Shown here: one piece after another, positions 26,439 through 35,700 of the stretch | Layout of the letters: each line of letters begins with the position of its first letter | How positions within the stretch are numbered: the stretch's first letter is position 1 | NCBI GenBank assembly: GCA_900541505.1 | Contig: UQKK01000018.1 | Location: 1 to 64,000, forward strand | Origin: an uncultured Ruminococcus sp. | GTDB taxonomy: Bacteria; Bacillota; Clostridia; Lachnospirales; Lachnospiraceae | Direction: 5' to 3' | Length of the DNA stretch: 64,000 nt | Notes under the pieces: model-generated | Databases searched by the model: none | What the model was told of the DNA's origin: nothing | What the model saw: the letters and a program-made list of their open reading frames with translations, nothing else | Program-made: the position numbers and the translations under genes

Positions 26439-27449
26439 TTACATGCTTGTCGGGTCAACATACCACATTCCGTCTATCTTGACTACCTGTAATGTCATCC
26501 CATCCTCATAAGTCTCATCCGTAACGTCTTCCATACCTACAATCATTGTAAGTTCGAGATATTTTGCTTCTTCAATTTCCTCGTCCACGCCTTCATAGTC
26601 GAATTCATCTTGAATTTCCGCAACTTCCGAACTCGTCAGGTCTTCTTCATACTCGATGATGTAATCTACCTGATAAGCCCCCGGCTTAATGTCCATTCCC
26701 ATAGCTTCCACAAACATCTCTTCCAGATAGTCTTCCAATTCCGACTGTGTATAGCCGCTCTGGTATTCCAGCACTTCTATGGTCCCCGCTGAAAATGCCG
26801 AGAGCATGATAGCTCCATCCTGCTCCTCGATTCCGCGCATCAGACTGTCTACCGGGTCAGTGTAGTCATTTCCACTTTTCTTTGCTTTTTTCTCTTCTTT
26901 TTCATCCTCGCCGTCATCGTCATCGGAATCATCAGAATCATCGGACGAATCTTTCTCATCTTTGGACTCGGATGATGATTTTGAGCTCTTAGAGGAACTG
27001 TCAGAATCATCAGAACACCCTTTGACCGCAAAGACCACGCCGCCTATAACCAGCGCCAGAAGTATAATCACTCCTATGATAATGAAAAGAGGCTTTTTCG
27101 ATTTCTTCGGCGCCGGTCCGCCAGGCTGTTGGTAATACTGACCGCCTCCCGGCTGCTGATAGTACTGCTGTCCCTGCTGTCCCTGCTGCTGGTAGTACTG
27201 CTGCCCCTGCTGTGCGGGTTGCTGGTAGTACTGCTGTCCCTGCTGTCCCGGCTGCTGGTAGTACTGCTGTCCCTGTTGTCCGGGCTGCTGGTAATGCTGC
27301 TGCCCCTGCTGTCCCGGCTGCTGATATCCACCGCCCTGGTTCTCTTGCATACCATTTCCCGGTGGATTTGGCTCATCTACCGGACTGCCGCAATTGGGAC
27401 AGAATTTTGTATCATCACTTACCTGTGTCCCGCAATTTCTGCAAAACAT
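26439..27449 (-). CDS. Zinc-ribbon membrane protein with Gln/Tyr decapeptide repeats
   Basis: A 336-residue protein: ribbon at 1-21 (FCRNCG...FCPNCG), then about seven copies of a Pro-Gly-Gln-Gln-Gly-Gln-Gln-Tyr-Tyr-Gln-like unit (about 38-108). A membrane segment follows (about 119-140), then a Ser/Asp/Glu-rich linker and a C-terminal extracytoplasmic domain (about 200-336). That domain resembles those of the next two genes upstream and ends VVKIDGMWYVDP. The Gln/Tyr repeats are cytoplasmic by the predicted topology, low in complexity, and could be kinase substrates or mediate self-association. It starts after GGGGG. Confidence 0.82.
   Translation of the reverse strand: MFCRNCGTQVSDDTKFCPNCGSPVDEPNPPGNGMQENQGGGYQQPGQQGQQHYQQPGQQGQQYYQQPGQQGQQYYQQPAQQGQQYYQQQGQQGQQYYQQPGGGQYYQQPGGPAPKKSKKPLFIIIGVIILLALVIGGVVFAVKGCSDDSDSSSKSSKSSSESKDEKDSSDDSDDSDDDDGEDEKEEKKAKKSGNDYTDPVDSLMRGIEEQDGAIMLSAFSAGTIEVLEYQSGYTQSELEDYLEEMFVEAMGMDIKPGAYQVDYIIEYEEDLTSSEVAEIQDEFDYEGVDEEIEEAKYLELTMIVGMEDVTDETYEDGMTLQVVKIDGMWYVDPTSM
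27130..27340 (-). repeat. In-gene tandem repeat, about 30-bp unit
   Basis: About seven imperfect copies of a 30-base unit rich in CTG, encoding the Gln/Gly/Tyr decapeptide repeat of the surrounding gene. Such arrays change copy number readily. Confidence 0.85.
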
Positions 27450-27477
27450 GCCTTACCCCCTTCTTCACAATGCATTT

Positions 27478-28146
27478 TTACATGCTGTCGATATCCAGGT
27501 ACCACTTGCCGTCTACTTTGATGACGATAAGTTCCACATCCTCCTCGTCTTCTTCGTCACCGTCGATATATGTGGTGAGCACAACGTCCAGCTCTCTCGC
27601 CGCGCTGATATCTTCCTTTATATCATAGTAGTCCTTCAATTCGTCCTCAATATCCTTGATATCGTCTTTGTCCAGTTTCTTAACCTTCTCTACTTCATAC
27701 TTGATTTCGATATCATCCCCATCGATGTCTTCGTCTGTGAACATGTATTCAAACTCTTCTTCCATCATGTCTTCCAGTTCACTTTTCTTCATTCCGCTCT
27801 GGTCTTCCATCGCATCGATGGTCTTCTCAGAAAATGCAGACAGAATCATCTCTCCATCCTGTTCCTCAACACCTTTAATCAATGTTTTGAGCGGTTTCTC
27901 ATAGCCTTTTCCGAAAATAGCCTTTCCAATCAGCACTGCCGCAACGATAACGACAACTGCCACGACCGCAACCACACCGATTGCCAGGTAAGGCGGTTTC
28001 TTCGCTGCGCGGACGCTTCCGCCTCCGCCATAGCCTCCCTGTGTGCCTCCCGGAGCCGCTCCGCCTGCATTTCCCGCAGGTGTACCACATTTCGGGCAGA
28101 ATTTTGACCCTTCGTTAATCTGTGCGCCACAATTTTTGCAAAACAT
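27478..28146 (-). CDS. Zinc-ribbon membrane protein, paralogue A
   Basis: A 222-residue protein. Ribbon at 1-21 (FCKNCG...FCPKCG), a Gly-rich stretch, a membrane segment (about 56-78), then an extracytoplasmic domain (about 85-222) shared with the neighbours at 28266 and 26439. Landmarks are IKGVEEQDGEMILSAF, KVKKLDKDDIKD, AARELDVV and the final VIKVDGKWYLDID. The DGKWY ending is typical of NTF2-like extracytoplasmic domains (DUF4878 style), but that assignment is inference. It starts after GGAGGAAAAAG. Close kinship with 28266-28910 shows a local duplication. Confidence 0.82.
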   Translation of the reverse strand: MFCKNCGAQINEGSKFCPKCGTPAGNAGGAAPGGTQGGYGGGGSVRAAKKPPYLAIGVVAVVAVVVIVAAVLIGKAIFGKGYEKPLKTLIKGVEEQDGEMILSAFSEKTIDAMEDQSGMKKSELEDMMEEEFEYMFTDEDIDGDDIEIKYEVEKVKKLDKDDIKDIEDELKDYYDIKEDISAARELDVVLTTYIDGDEEDEEDVELIVIKVDGKWYLDIDSM

Positions 28147-28216
28147 ATCTTTTTCCTCCTCATATTAAATTTTTATATATTATGCCTTTGCAATTGATGT
28201 ACTTGTCTGTTCTGAC

Positions 28217-28238
28217 ATGCCGCTTACATGGGCGGCAT
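28217..28238. other. Short hairpin between the two paralogues
   Basis: ATGCCGC and GCGGCAT form a 7-bp dyad in the 119-base gap between the paralogous zinc-ribbon genes. There is no U-run, so it may stabilise or process mRNA rather than terminate it. Confidence 0.4.
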
Positions 28239-28265
28239 ATCTTTTGACTTCTGTACTCTTATGTT

Positions 28266-28910
28266 TTAATATTCGATGGTTCCCCAGCCTATGTACCATT
28301 TCCCGTCTACTTTGATGACTGTCACCGTCATATCCGTCTCTTCCTCCTCATCGCCGTCCACATAGACGGTAAACACGACATCTAATTCTCTCGCCGCAGT
28401 GATATCGTCCCGGAAACCATAGGATTCTTTCTGTTCTTTTTTCAAGTCCTTGATGTCGTCTTTATCCAGCTTCTTGACATCTTCAATCTTGTATTTGACC
28501 TTTATGTCCTCATCTTCCAAATCTTCGCCTGAAATGTTGTACCGCCAGGAACTGCTCCAGTTCTTTTCAAGCTCTCTCGACGACAGTCCGGAATATTCCT
28601 TTGACCAGTCCAAAGCACTCTCTGTAAAAGCGCCTTGGATGATTTCCCCGTCTTCCTGCTCAATCCCCTTGACAAGCGTCTTGATAGGTTTCTCATATCC
28701 TTTGCCAAAGATAAGGCGTCCCACAAAAAACAGGATAATCACCGCAACCACTGCCACAGCCGCGACAAGCCCGATTGCCAGGTAAGGCGGCTTCTTCGCT
28801 GTCTGCGTCCGCCCGGCTGCTTTGGGATTGGTATTTCCTGCCGGCGTCCCGCACTTGGGACAGAATTTCGCGCCGTCTTTTATCTGCGCTCCGCAATTTT
28901 TACAAAACAT
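28266..28910 (-). CDS. Zinc-ribbon membrane protein, paralogue B
   Basis: A 214-residue protein with the same plan as its downstream neighbour: ribbon at 1-21 (FCKNCG...FCPKCG), basic linker, membrane segment (about 42-66) and a C-terminal domain (about 72-214) with VKGIEQEDGEIIQGAF, DVKKLDKDDIKDLKKEQ, AARELDVVF and VIKVDGKWYIGW. The differing middle (DWSKEYSGLSSRELEKNW) is where ligand specificity might lie. It starts after TAGGAGGAGACT, 10 bases beyond the 361-residue membrane gene, so cotranscription is nearly certain. Function unknown. Confidence 0.82.
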   Translation of the reverse strand: MFCKNCGAQIKDGAKFCPKCGTPAGNTNPKAAGRTQTAKKPPYLAIGLVAAVAVVAVIILFFVGRLIFGKGYEKPIKTLVKGIEQEDGEIIQGAFTESALDWSKEYSGLSSRELEKNWSSSWRYNISGEDLEDEDIKVKYKIEDVKKLDKDDIKDLKKEQKESYGFRDDITAARELDVVFTVYVDGDEEEETDMTVTVIKVDGKWYIGWGTIEY

Positions 28911-28919
28911 AGTCTCCTC

Positions 28920-30005
28920 CTAAGCCAGTGTAAACACATTTTCTTTTGTTTTAATATATATCCTGGTGCCTCTCGGCAGATAATACTGCCGCCCTTTTCC
29001 CAGGGGCTGCCCGCTCTCTAAATATACGCATACTTTCTCAAAAGGCTCCACGCAGTATTCCTGATATTTCCGCACGAAATATACGCCTGCCAGCGACTGG
29101 GGATTTTCGTAGGGGCTTAAAACAGCGCCGTCTTCCTCCCATAGGAAAAACGCTTCAGTATCCTTTTTCAGCGGATAGGTCTTTCCCTTAAAGATACCAG
29201 ACTCGCCCTGAAGGGCTCCGGTAAAGTTCTCTCTCTGCGCTCTTAAAAGCGCCTCCTGCTCCTTTTGTTCCTGTGCTGCCTGCCGGCGCTGCTCTTCCTC
29301 CTCCCGCTGTCTCATAAGGAAAGCTGCCCGTTCCTTTTCCTGTTCTTCCTCAAATCTCTCCTCCGCCAGATTTTTCTCTGTCTGTCCGGGTATATCCATC
29401 TCCTCTGTGTCGTATCCCATCCCCTTATATTCCTCGTAGGACATGGGGACAGTCTCTCTCCTAAGGTGCTCCATCTCCTCCAGATAGATATCCTCCTCCG
29501 GGTCTTCTTCCTCAGACCTCGCCCACAGCAGCAGTCCGATGAGAGACACCAGGAAAACAAGGAGATAGCAGATTCCCAGGACCAGTATGGATAAAAACTC
29601 CAGCGACAGGCTCATCTCCTCATCCAGAACGCCCACCGCGTGCTCCACCTCTCCTAGCTGTCCATACAGAAGGAAGCCTGTGGCCGCCAGCAGGATACTG
29701 TTCACGATGCTGCCCGTCATCGCAATGATATAAGACGCGCGTCCACGGAGAACTGCCGTCAAAAACGCCTCCAGAAGGATTAAGACAACTCCGCCCACAA
29801 TCCACCACATGTAAGGCGCCAGATAGGTACGGACCGCGGCATAGATAAATCCTTCTGTCTCTGACCCGCTGTAGAATCCCAGGCAGGTCTTCAATATGCG
29901 CATAAGAGACAGCTTAAGGTCCCCGATTTGCGCGAATGGAAGGAACCACCCGGTGATACTGCCCGCCAGCACGACCGCTGCGATATATTTTAGTTTTTCC
30001 TTCAT
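28920..30005 (-). CDS. Four-segment membrane protein with coiled coil and FHA-like end
   Basis: A 361-residue protein. Membrane segments lie at about 7-27, 66-88, 93-115 and 138-163. A strongly charged coiled coil (about 205-262, Glu/Arg/Gln-rich) follows. The last 90 residues form a beta-rich unit with GIFKGKTYPLKK, LAGVYFVRKYQEYCVEPF, GQPLGKGRQYYLPRGTRIYI. Their spacing resembles an FHA domain without a clear phosphothreonine-binding Arg-Ser-His set, so it may be a degenerate FHA fold (inference). I set the start at the ATG at 30005 after GATGAGGTGA; a GTG at 30014 is possible. It lies between the 45-residue membrane gene and the zinc-ribbon family. Confidence 0.72.
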   Translation of the reverse strand: MKEKLKYIAAVVLAGSITGWFLPFAQIGDLKLSLMRILKTCLGFYSGSETEGFIYAAVRTYLAPYMWWIVGGVVLILLEAFLTAVLRGRASYIIAMTGSIVNSILLAATGFLLYGQLGEVEHAVGVLDEEMSLSLEFLSILVLGICYLLVFLVSLIGLLLWARSEEEDPEEDIYLEEMEHLRRETVPMSYEEYKGMGYDTEEMDIPGQTEKNLAEERFEEEQEKERAAFLMRQREEEEQRRQAAQEQKEQEALLRAQRENFTGALQGESGIFKGKTYPLKKDTEAFFLWEEDGAVLSPYENPQSLAGVYFVRKYQEYCVEPFEKVCVYLESGQPLGKGRQYYLPRGTRIYIKTKENVFTLA

Positions 30006-30021
30006 TGTCTTCACCTCATCC

Positions 30022-30159
30022 CTATCCTTTTTCTATCTTATCAAGGAGTCTTCTCCTCTGCCCCGGAAATACCGCCGCGCAGATAATCCATGAAACGATA
30101 CACGCCAAGATACCCACCGCGCTGATTCCCGTGAGCAGCACTCCTCTTGTCAATTCCAT
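30022..30159 (-). CDS. 45-residue single-span membrane protein
   Basis: A small reading frame starting MELTRGVLLTGISAVGI and ending RRRLLDKIEKG. One hydrophobic segment (about 7-31) is followed by a strongly basic tail, giving an N-out/C-in topology. Its ATG shares one base with the kinase stop (TAATG), and a GGATGAGG ribosome site for the next gene overlaps its end, so it is tightly built into the operon. It is a plausible regulator or subunit of the kinase or of the four-segment membrane protein. No family recognised. Confidence 0.7.
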   Translation of the reverse strand: MELTRGVLLTGISAVGILACIVSWIICAAVFPGQRRRLLDKIEKG

Positions 30160-32204
30160 TAATCCAGCCACCCCCCTGCTTCCACTTGTCCGTACACTTC
30201 ATCCAACAGCTGCATCTCGGCGTCGTCCTGTACCTCCTGCCGGGAGTACATTGCTTTCGCTTCCTCATAATATTCCGCGAAATCCGTATAGTCTCTCTGG
30301 CTGTTGTCCTTTGCCTGCTGCACGCTGATTTCCAGAAATGCACGCCGCTTGTATATATTATAATCGCTCCCGTACAAATTTTCCATTGTTTTCAGCGTTT
30401 CATCAACAAATTCCAGTTCCCCTGTCTTTTCATACAGCACTGCCATTGTATCATAGGTATTGTAGGTATCCCAACCCTGGGCAATGATTTTCTCCAGCGT
30501 CTGAATCGCTTCCTCTAAAAACGCCTCATCCCCGCTGCTGTCCGCAAGCTGAATATCCGCCTGTACCAACTCTTCCAACACCTGCATCTGGGCTTCTGCA
30601 GGCAGCGCTTCCTGTGCCTGCAAAAGGATATCTCTCTGGGTCCGGTCGCTGCCCGACTCCTCGTAAATCCGGCTCATCATCAGATATGTCCTGCGCATCA
30701 GGTCCGTATCTTCACAGACTCCCAGGCACTGCCTGAAATCCTCCAGCGCCGCCTCGGATTCTCCCAGCACATATTTAATTTCTCCCCTGGCATAATAGAT
30801 GGAATCTTCTTTCAGTCCGTTTTCTTCAGCCTCTGAGAGGACATCTTCAGCCTCTTTTTCCTCTCCCGCATACGCCAGGGTGATGGCGTAATCTCTGTAA
30901 TACTCTGCCTTATTTACCTGGAAATCAAAGAGCTCTTCATATGCCTCCAGTGCTTCCTCATAATTTCCCAGCCAGAAATGACTGTCCGCTTTCAGATAGT
31001 ATACATCTGCCATGCGGGACTGCACCATATTTATTTTTTCATTTTCCAAAATGTCATAGTCGATGAAGGATATGCACTTTCCATATTCCCGCTGCATATA
31101 CAGGCTGCGCGCGTTCTGGTAATAACTCTCCAGCGCGGAGGGCAAAAGCCCCCTCGCCTCCTCATACGTCTCTTCCTGTCTGTCGAACTCCCCATCGTCT
31201 ATATACTCTGCCTGTTTTTCCACCAGGCGGTTATATTTCTCCGTCTTTTCCAGCTTCATCTCATGGATTCCGTATCCGCCCAATACGATAAATCCCGCGC
31301 ATAAAACGGCGATTCCCGCCCGGATTCCTGTCTGCCGGCGCAGAAGCGCCCGGTATTTCTTATCCTTCTTTGGGATATCCTGAAAATCGCGGAACATTTC
31401 ATAGGCGGAGACATAGCGTTCAGCAGGATTGATTTTCACCGCTTTTTCAATGACATGGGCAAGGGGCTGACTGACTGATTTTTTCAGCAGCTTCCGGTCC
31501 GGTTTTTCTTTACAGTCCCTTAATTTCTGCCCGGTCGCCAGGTGGTAAAAGACCGCGCCCACGCTGTAAATATCTGTCTTGTCGTCAATTCTGACCCTCT
31601 CCCTTAAGCCGTTTACATTCCCGTTATTTTCCCCAAAGCCGGATCCTGCCGCCTGTGCCCGGCTTCTTCGCGCCGCAATGTACTGCTCCGGCGAGGTATA
31701 CCCGTCCGTGTAGCCGAGGACTGCAGAACCGTCCAGATAAAAGGAAATATTGAAATCAATCAGGCAGATATCCCCTCCCGGCGTCACCATGATATTGGAA
31801 GGCTTGATGTCCCCGTGGATGACAGGGGGATTCTGCCGATGCAGATAGTTGAGCGCGCTGCATATCTGCATACCCCAGCGTATCATCTGGTTCTCTGTAA
31901 AGCGCGCCCCCTGCCTGAGCAATTCTGAGAGAGGCTGCCCCTGTATGAAGCTCATCACCGTGTAGAGCTCCCTGCCCGTGTCCAGAAAATCCAGCACCTG
32001 GGGCAGATAGGAGTGGTGGAGATTTTTTAAGATATCCACCTCCCGGCGGTTGACCTCCATGGACAGACTCCTGCTGCGAATCTGTTTCAGCACCACTTCC
32101 TGGCGCAGCCTCTTATGATATGCTTTGTATACGATTCCTCCGCTGCCCTCACCTAAGCGGCAGAGAATGTCATATGTATCCGATAATCGTTCTGTCCTGT
32201 CCAT
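30159..32204 (-). CDS. Membrane Ser/Thr protein kinase with extracytoplasmic TPR domain
   Basis: A 681-residue protein. The kinase domain (about 11-275) is intact: glycine loop LGEGSGGIVYK (17-27), Lys40 in VVLKQI, Glu55, HGDIKPSN with catalytic Asp132, and Asp150 in IDFN, where the usual DFG glycine is Asn. The activation segment reads GYTDGYTSPEQY and helix F DKTDIYSVG. A membrane segment (about 295-311) leads to some 370 residues of TPR-like helices outside the cell. It differs from PknB/PrkC, which carry PASTA domains. It follows the FHA gene by four bases, a common kinase-FHA pairing. Likely the central kinase of the island. Confidence 0.93.
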   Translation of the reverse strand: MDRTERLSDTYDILCRLGEGSGGIVYKAYHKRLRQEVVLKQIRSRSLSMEVNRREVDILKNLHHSYLPQVLDFLDTGRELYTVMSFIQGQPLSELLRQGARFTENQMIRWGMQICSALNYLHRQNPPVIHGDIKPSNIMVTPGGDICLIDFNISFYLDGSAVLGYTDGYTSPEQYIAARRSRAQAAGSGFGENNGNVNGLRERVRIDDKTDIYSVGAVFYHLATGQKLRDCKEKPDRKLLKKSVSQPLAHVIEKAVKINPAERYVSAYEMFRDFQDIPKKDKKYRALLRRQTGIRAGIAVLCAGFIVLGGYGIHEMKLEKTEKYNRLVEKQAEYIDDGEFDRQEETYEEARGLLPSALESYYQNARSLYMQREYGKCISFIDYDILENEKINMVQSRMADVYYLKADSHFWLGNYEEALEAYEELFDFQVNKAEYYRDYAITLAYAGEEKEAEDVLSEAEENGLKEDSIYYARGEIKYVLGESEAALEDFRQCLGVCEDTDLMRRTYLMMSRIYEESGSDRTQRDILLQAQEALPAEAQMQVLEELVQADIQLADSSGDEAFLEEAIQTLEKIIAQGWDTYNTYDTMAVLYEKTGELEFVDETLKTMENLYGSDYNIYKRRAFLEISVQQAKDNSQRDYTDFAEYYEEAKAMYSRQEVQDDAEMQLLDEVYGQVEAGGWLD

Positions 32205-32208
32205 TTAT

Positions 32209-32676
32209 CTAGTCCGCCCTGACTGTAAATTCAAATTCTTCGTCCTGGGACAGGCGGAAGACACTTCCGTCTGTCAGACGAACCGGAGAGTGTATCTGCT
32301 CTCCATCCACATACACATGGTTGGAAGAGTTTAAATCCTCCAGACAGTACCCCTCCTCTGTGCGGAAAATCCGGGCGTGCTTCCTGCTCACCGTTGGATT
32401 CTCCTTCACCACAAAATCCGCTTCCACCGATTTTCCGATGACAAAACTCTCTTTATCTATCTCCGCCGTCTCGTCCGTCCGCATCCGCCTGATACGGATG
32501 TGGATGGGACTATTCAGAATCACCGTGGGGTCTTCCCCCAAATCCTCAGAAGGATTCTGCTCTCTGATTGGGCGCACCGGCTCTCTGATAATGACATCCG
32601 ATGCAAATCCGTTTGTCTCAAGCGGCGGGATTGAGACTTTTTCCTTCTCCTCCCATCCACGCAGCTTTTCTCCCAT
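32209..32676 (-). CDS. FHA-domain protein
   Basis: A 155-residue cytoplasmic protein. The first 60 residues are polar; the FHA fold spans about 62-155 with FVIGKSVEADFVVKENPTVS, the phosphothreonine-binding SRKHARIF, and LEDLNSSNHVYVDGEQI, where the canonical S-N-G turn is modified. FHA domains bind phosphothreonine peptides, so the adjacent kinase (four bases downstream) is the likely source of its ligand, possibly including Thr residues in its own N-terminal tail (LETNGF, DPTVIL). It starts after GGGAGGAGA. Confidence 0.93.
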   Translation of the reverse strand: MGEKLRGWEEKEKVSIPPLETNGFASDVIIREPVRPIREQNPSEDLGEDPTVILNSPIHIRIRRMRTDETAEIDKESFVIGKSVEADFVVKENPTVSRKHARIFRTEEGYCLEDLNSSNHVYVDGEQIHSPVRLTDGSVFRLSQDEEFEFTVRAD

Positions 32677-32700
32677 AAGAATCTCCTCCCTTCTGGTGCG

Positions 32701-35700
32701 CTATTTCTTTTTCTTTCTCTTTATACGCTTCCTTATCACAATGACCAACACCAGCACAGCGACCGCAATGACGACACCGCCTGCCGTATAGAAAATCCAG
32801 GTATAGCTTACAAGCTCGCCCTCGCCGTTGGCTTTCGCTCTGTATTTTAAATCATACCGTCCATCTCCGTCTTCGTCAACATTTAATACGGTGCTGGAAG
32901 CATTCTCCGCCACAGTGTCTATCTTCGTCTTCCGTGTAATCTTAATATTCTCAAAGGTACGGAAATCTGTGTACTCTCCCTCTTCATCCATGAAGCCGAT
33001 GGTATAGTCCATCCTGCCGTTTCCGTTGCCCTCTATCTGAATATCATACTTGGAGCCTTCCTTGAGCCTTAAAATCTTCACGCGGTCGTCTTCGCCCTGG
33101 GAATCTGTGCTGTCCTGACTGCCGCCTGACGTCTCACCGGACAGGAATCCTAATCCTGCCCCGGAATCGCCTGTATCTCCGCTATCCCCTCCTGTATCAG
33201 AATCGGATTCTTCCTTATCGCTTTCCTCGAAGGTCAATGTACCGAAGGAGGTCCTGGTATTCAGTTCCGATTCCACAGAGGTCAGTGTCTCTCCATGTGC
33301 AGTGACTGTAACGTCAACCGGGCAGGCAATCCTTATATAGATGTACTGCTGTCCGTTTATCTGGTCTGCGATATCGTCGAAGAAGAAACGCAGATTAGAG
33401 GCATTGTCCACCTCATAATGCCGCCCTTCGCTGGCGATTCCTGTCATGAGAGACTGTGCTTCCGCCCTCTCTTCCTCCTCCAGACTGGTGAAAAATCCCA
33501 GCGTATAGATATCGATATCCTGCCCTTTCAGCGTATTGGCATAAGCGATTAATTCATCCCCTTGTTTTCCGTCGTTTGGCATCCCGTCGCTCATGAGCAC
33601 GATAATCTTTTCTCTCGCGCTGCTGTGGGAGAGCATCTCCTCGGCAGTACTTAAGCCCGCCTCAATGTCTGTGCCGCCGTTTGCCGTCATGGTGTATGCC
33701 ACTGCCTTCAGATAATCCGAGTTTTTGGAAAAATCAGAATCCATATGGGCACTGCCGTTATATGTGACGATGCCGACACTGACTTCCTCGGAAAATACGG
33801 TATTGATAAACTGCTCCGCCGCAATCTTCGTCTCCTCGATTGGGGTCCCAGCCCCCTCATCTACAGCAGATTCCATCATACTTCCGGAGTTATCCAGCAC
33901 GAGCACGATATCTCTCTCCTCGGACATATCCCCATTCCCCGGCGTCTGGTCTTCCTCATCCCTCTCCGCCATTGTAAAGTTATATTCCAGCACGAACTCT
34001 GTGCTCAGGTCATCACCCTGCCATGCCATACCTCCGGTAAACTCGATGGTCTGACTGCTAAGGGCACCGCTGGAGGAGTCGATATGAGCGGTCAGCGTTA
34101 CATCCTCAAAGGTGTAAGCCTCTGTCTGCATAAGCTGCTGCAGAGAGGTCCCTGTCAGGGATTCCAGAGATTCCCGGCTCAGCCTGAAGGAAAGTTCATC
34201 TCCATTGTCAGCCCCGTCCATTACCATGCCTTTCTTCAGCTTGAAGAAATTAAAAATTTCCGGGGAAATATTCTGGGACATGGTCTGCTCCGCAGGTTCT
34301 GTGTAGTGGTAGGTCGCGGTCCCGTCGGCGTACTCCATCTCCCACTCTGTCTCGCTGTTGTCGTTCCTGCTGTATCCCTCACTGTCGAGATTCACGTTTT
34401 CCGCATGATACTGGTCGAAATCCGTTATCTCCGTGTTCGTTCTTCCATTGATATAATATGTATCGGCGTCAGCTCCCGCCGGAGCATCCATCTCTGCCCT
34501 TATCTCGGCTTCCTCTGTCCAGCTTCCTGTACCCGCAGTAATCTGGGCTGCCCGCATATATTTCTCATAGACACTGGACTCTGACTGGCTGACATCCGCC
34601 TGGAGAGCGTCCTCCACCGCAGCTCCCACATTCAAGAGCGGCAGGGTATCATCATCGTCCGCATCTGTCTTACTGTTCGGCTGTACTTCCGTCTCCGAGG
34701 CATTGACAAGGATATCCTTTATCTGTGCCCCGCTAAGTCCCGGCTGCGCGCCCCAAACTGCTGCTGCCGCTCCCGCGGTGATGGGCGCTGCCATGGAAGT
34801 CCCCGACATCTTCGTGTACCCGCCGTCCTTCAGACTGTAAATATCATTTCCCGGCGCGGCAATCGTGGCGGCATCTCCGTAATTTGAGAACTTGCTCAGC
34901 GTGTACTCTCCATCGCTATCCGGCGCATTTGCCGATGCCACGATGACGATGCGGTTCAATACATCCTCTTTTGAGACCATATTATCCAGAGTCTCGCAGT
35001 TGTCCTCTGTCACGCAGCAGAACCAACCATTATTAATAGCTTCCATTCCGACTCCGCTGGTATCGCCGTTTCCTGCGGACTGTACGATGACAAAATCATA
35101 CCCTCTCGTCAGCATAGAAGCGAGATAGAGAGAATAAAGTCCTCCATAAGCATCCACCATTTCTTCAGTGAGTTCCTCGCTCCCCGTGCTGTCCTTGAGC
35201 CCCTTCGGGTCCACGCCCAGAGACAGATTGACGACCGTCCGCTCCCCGCCTTCCTCGATGGCGAGAATCACTCCCGACAAAATGGAGCTGGATGTATCCC
35301 ATCCGCCGTCCCATTTCTGTATCCAGGTAGGCTCCCAGTCCCATCCTAACAGTCTGGCGTTCGGCGCTACCCCGGCGATGCCCTTCTCGTTGTCCATGGT
35401 GGCGCCGATGAGTCCGCTGACATGGGTCCCGTGGTCACTGGGTGAATTTACACTGGGATTGAGCAGTTCAATGGACAAATCCTCGTGGTTATCGTCAAAT
35501 CCCGAATCAACGACTCCCACGCTGACTGTCTCCATATCACTTCTGTGTTCCCAGGCTGCGGGGGCATCGATGGCTTCCGCCCACCAGTTGTTTCCGGGCG
35601 GAGAGTCCACATCCCATTCATTATCCGTCCACAGACTGTTGTACCAGTGTTTTCCGAAGGGGTCGTTGGGCTCATAATTTTCTTCCATCGGCACTGCCAA

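Noticed and set aside
27123..27340. A CRISPR-like array
   Set aside because: The repeats are 30-base, contiguous, in frame and have no unique spacers; they encode a decapeptide repeat.
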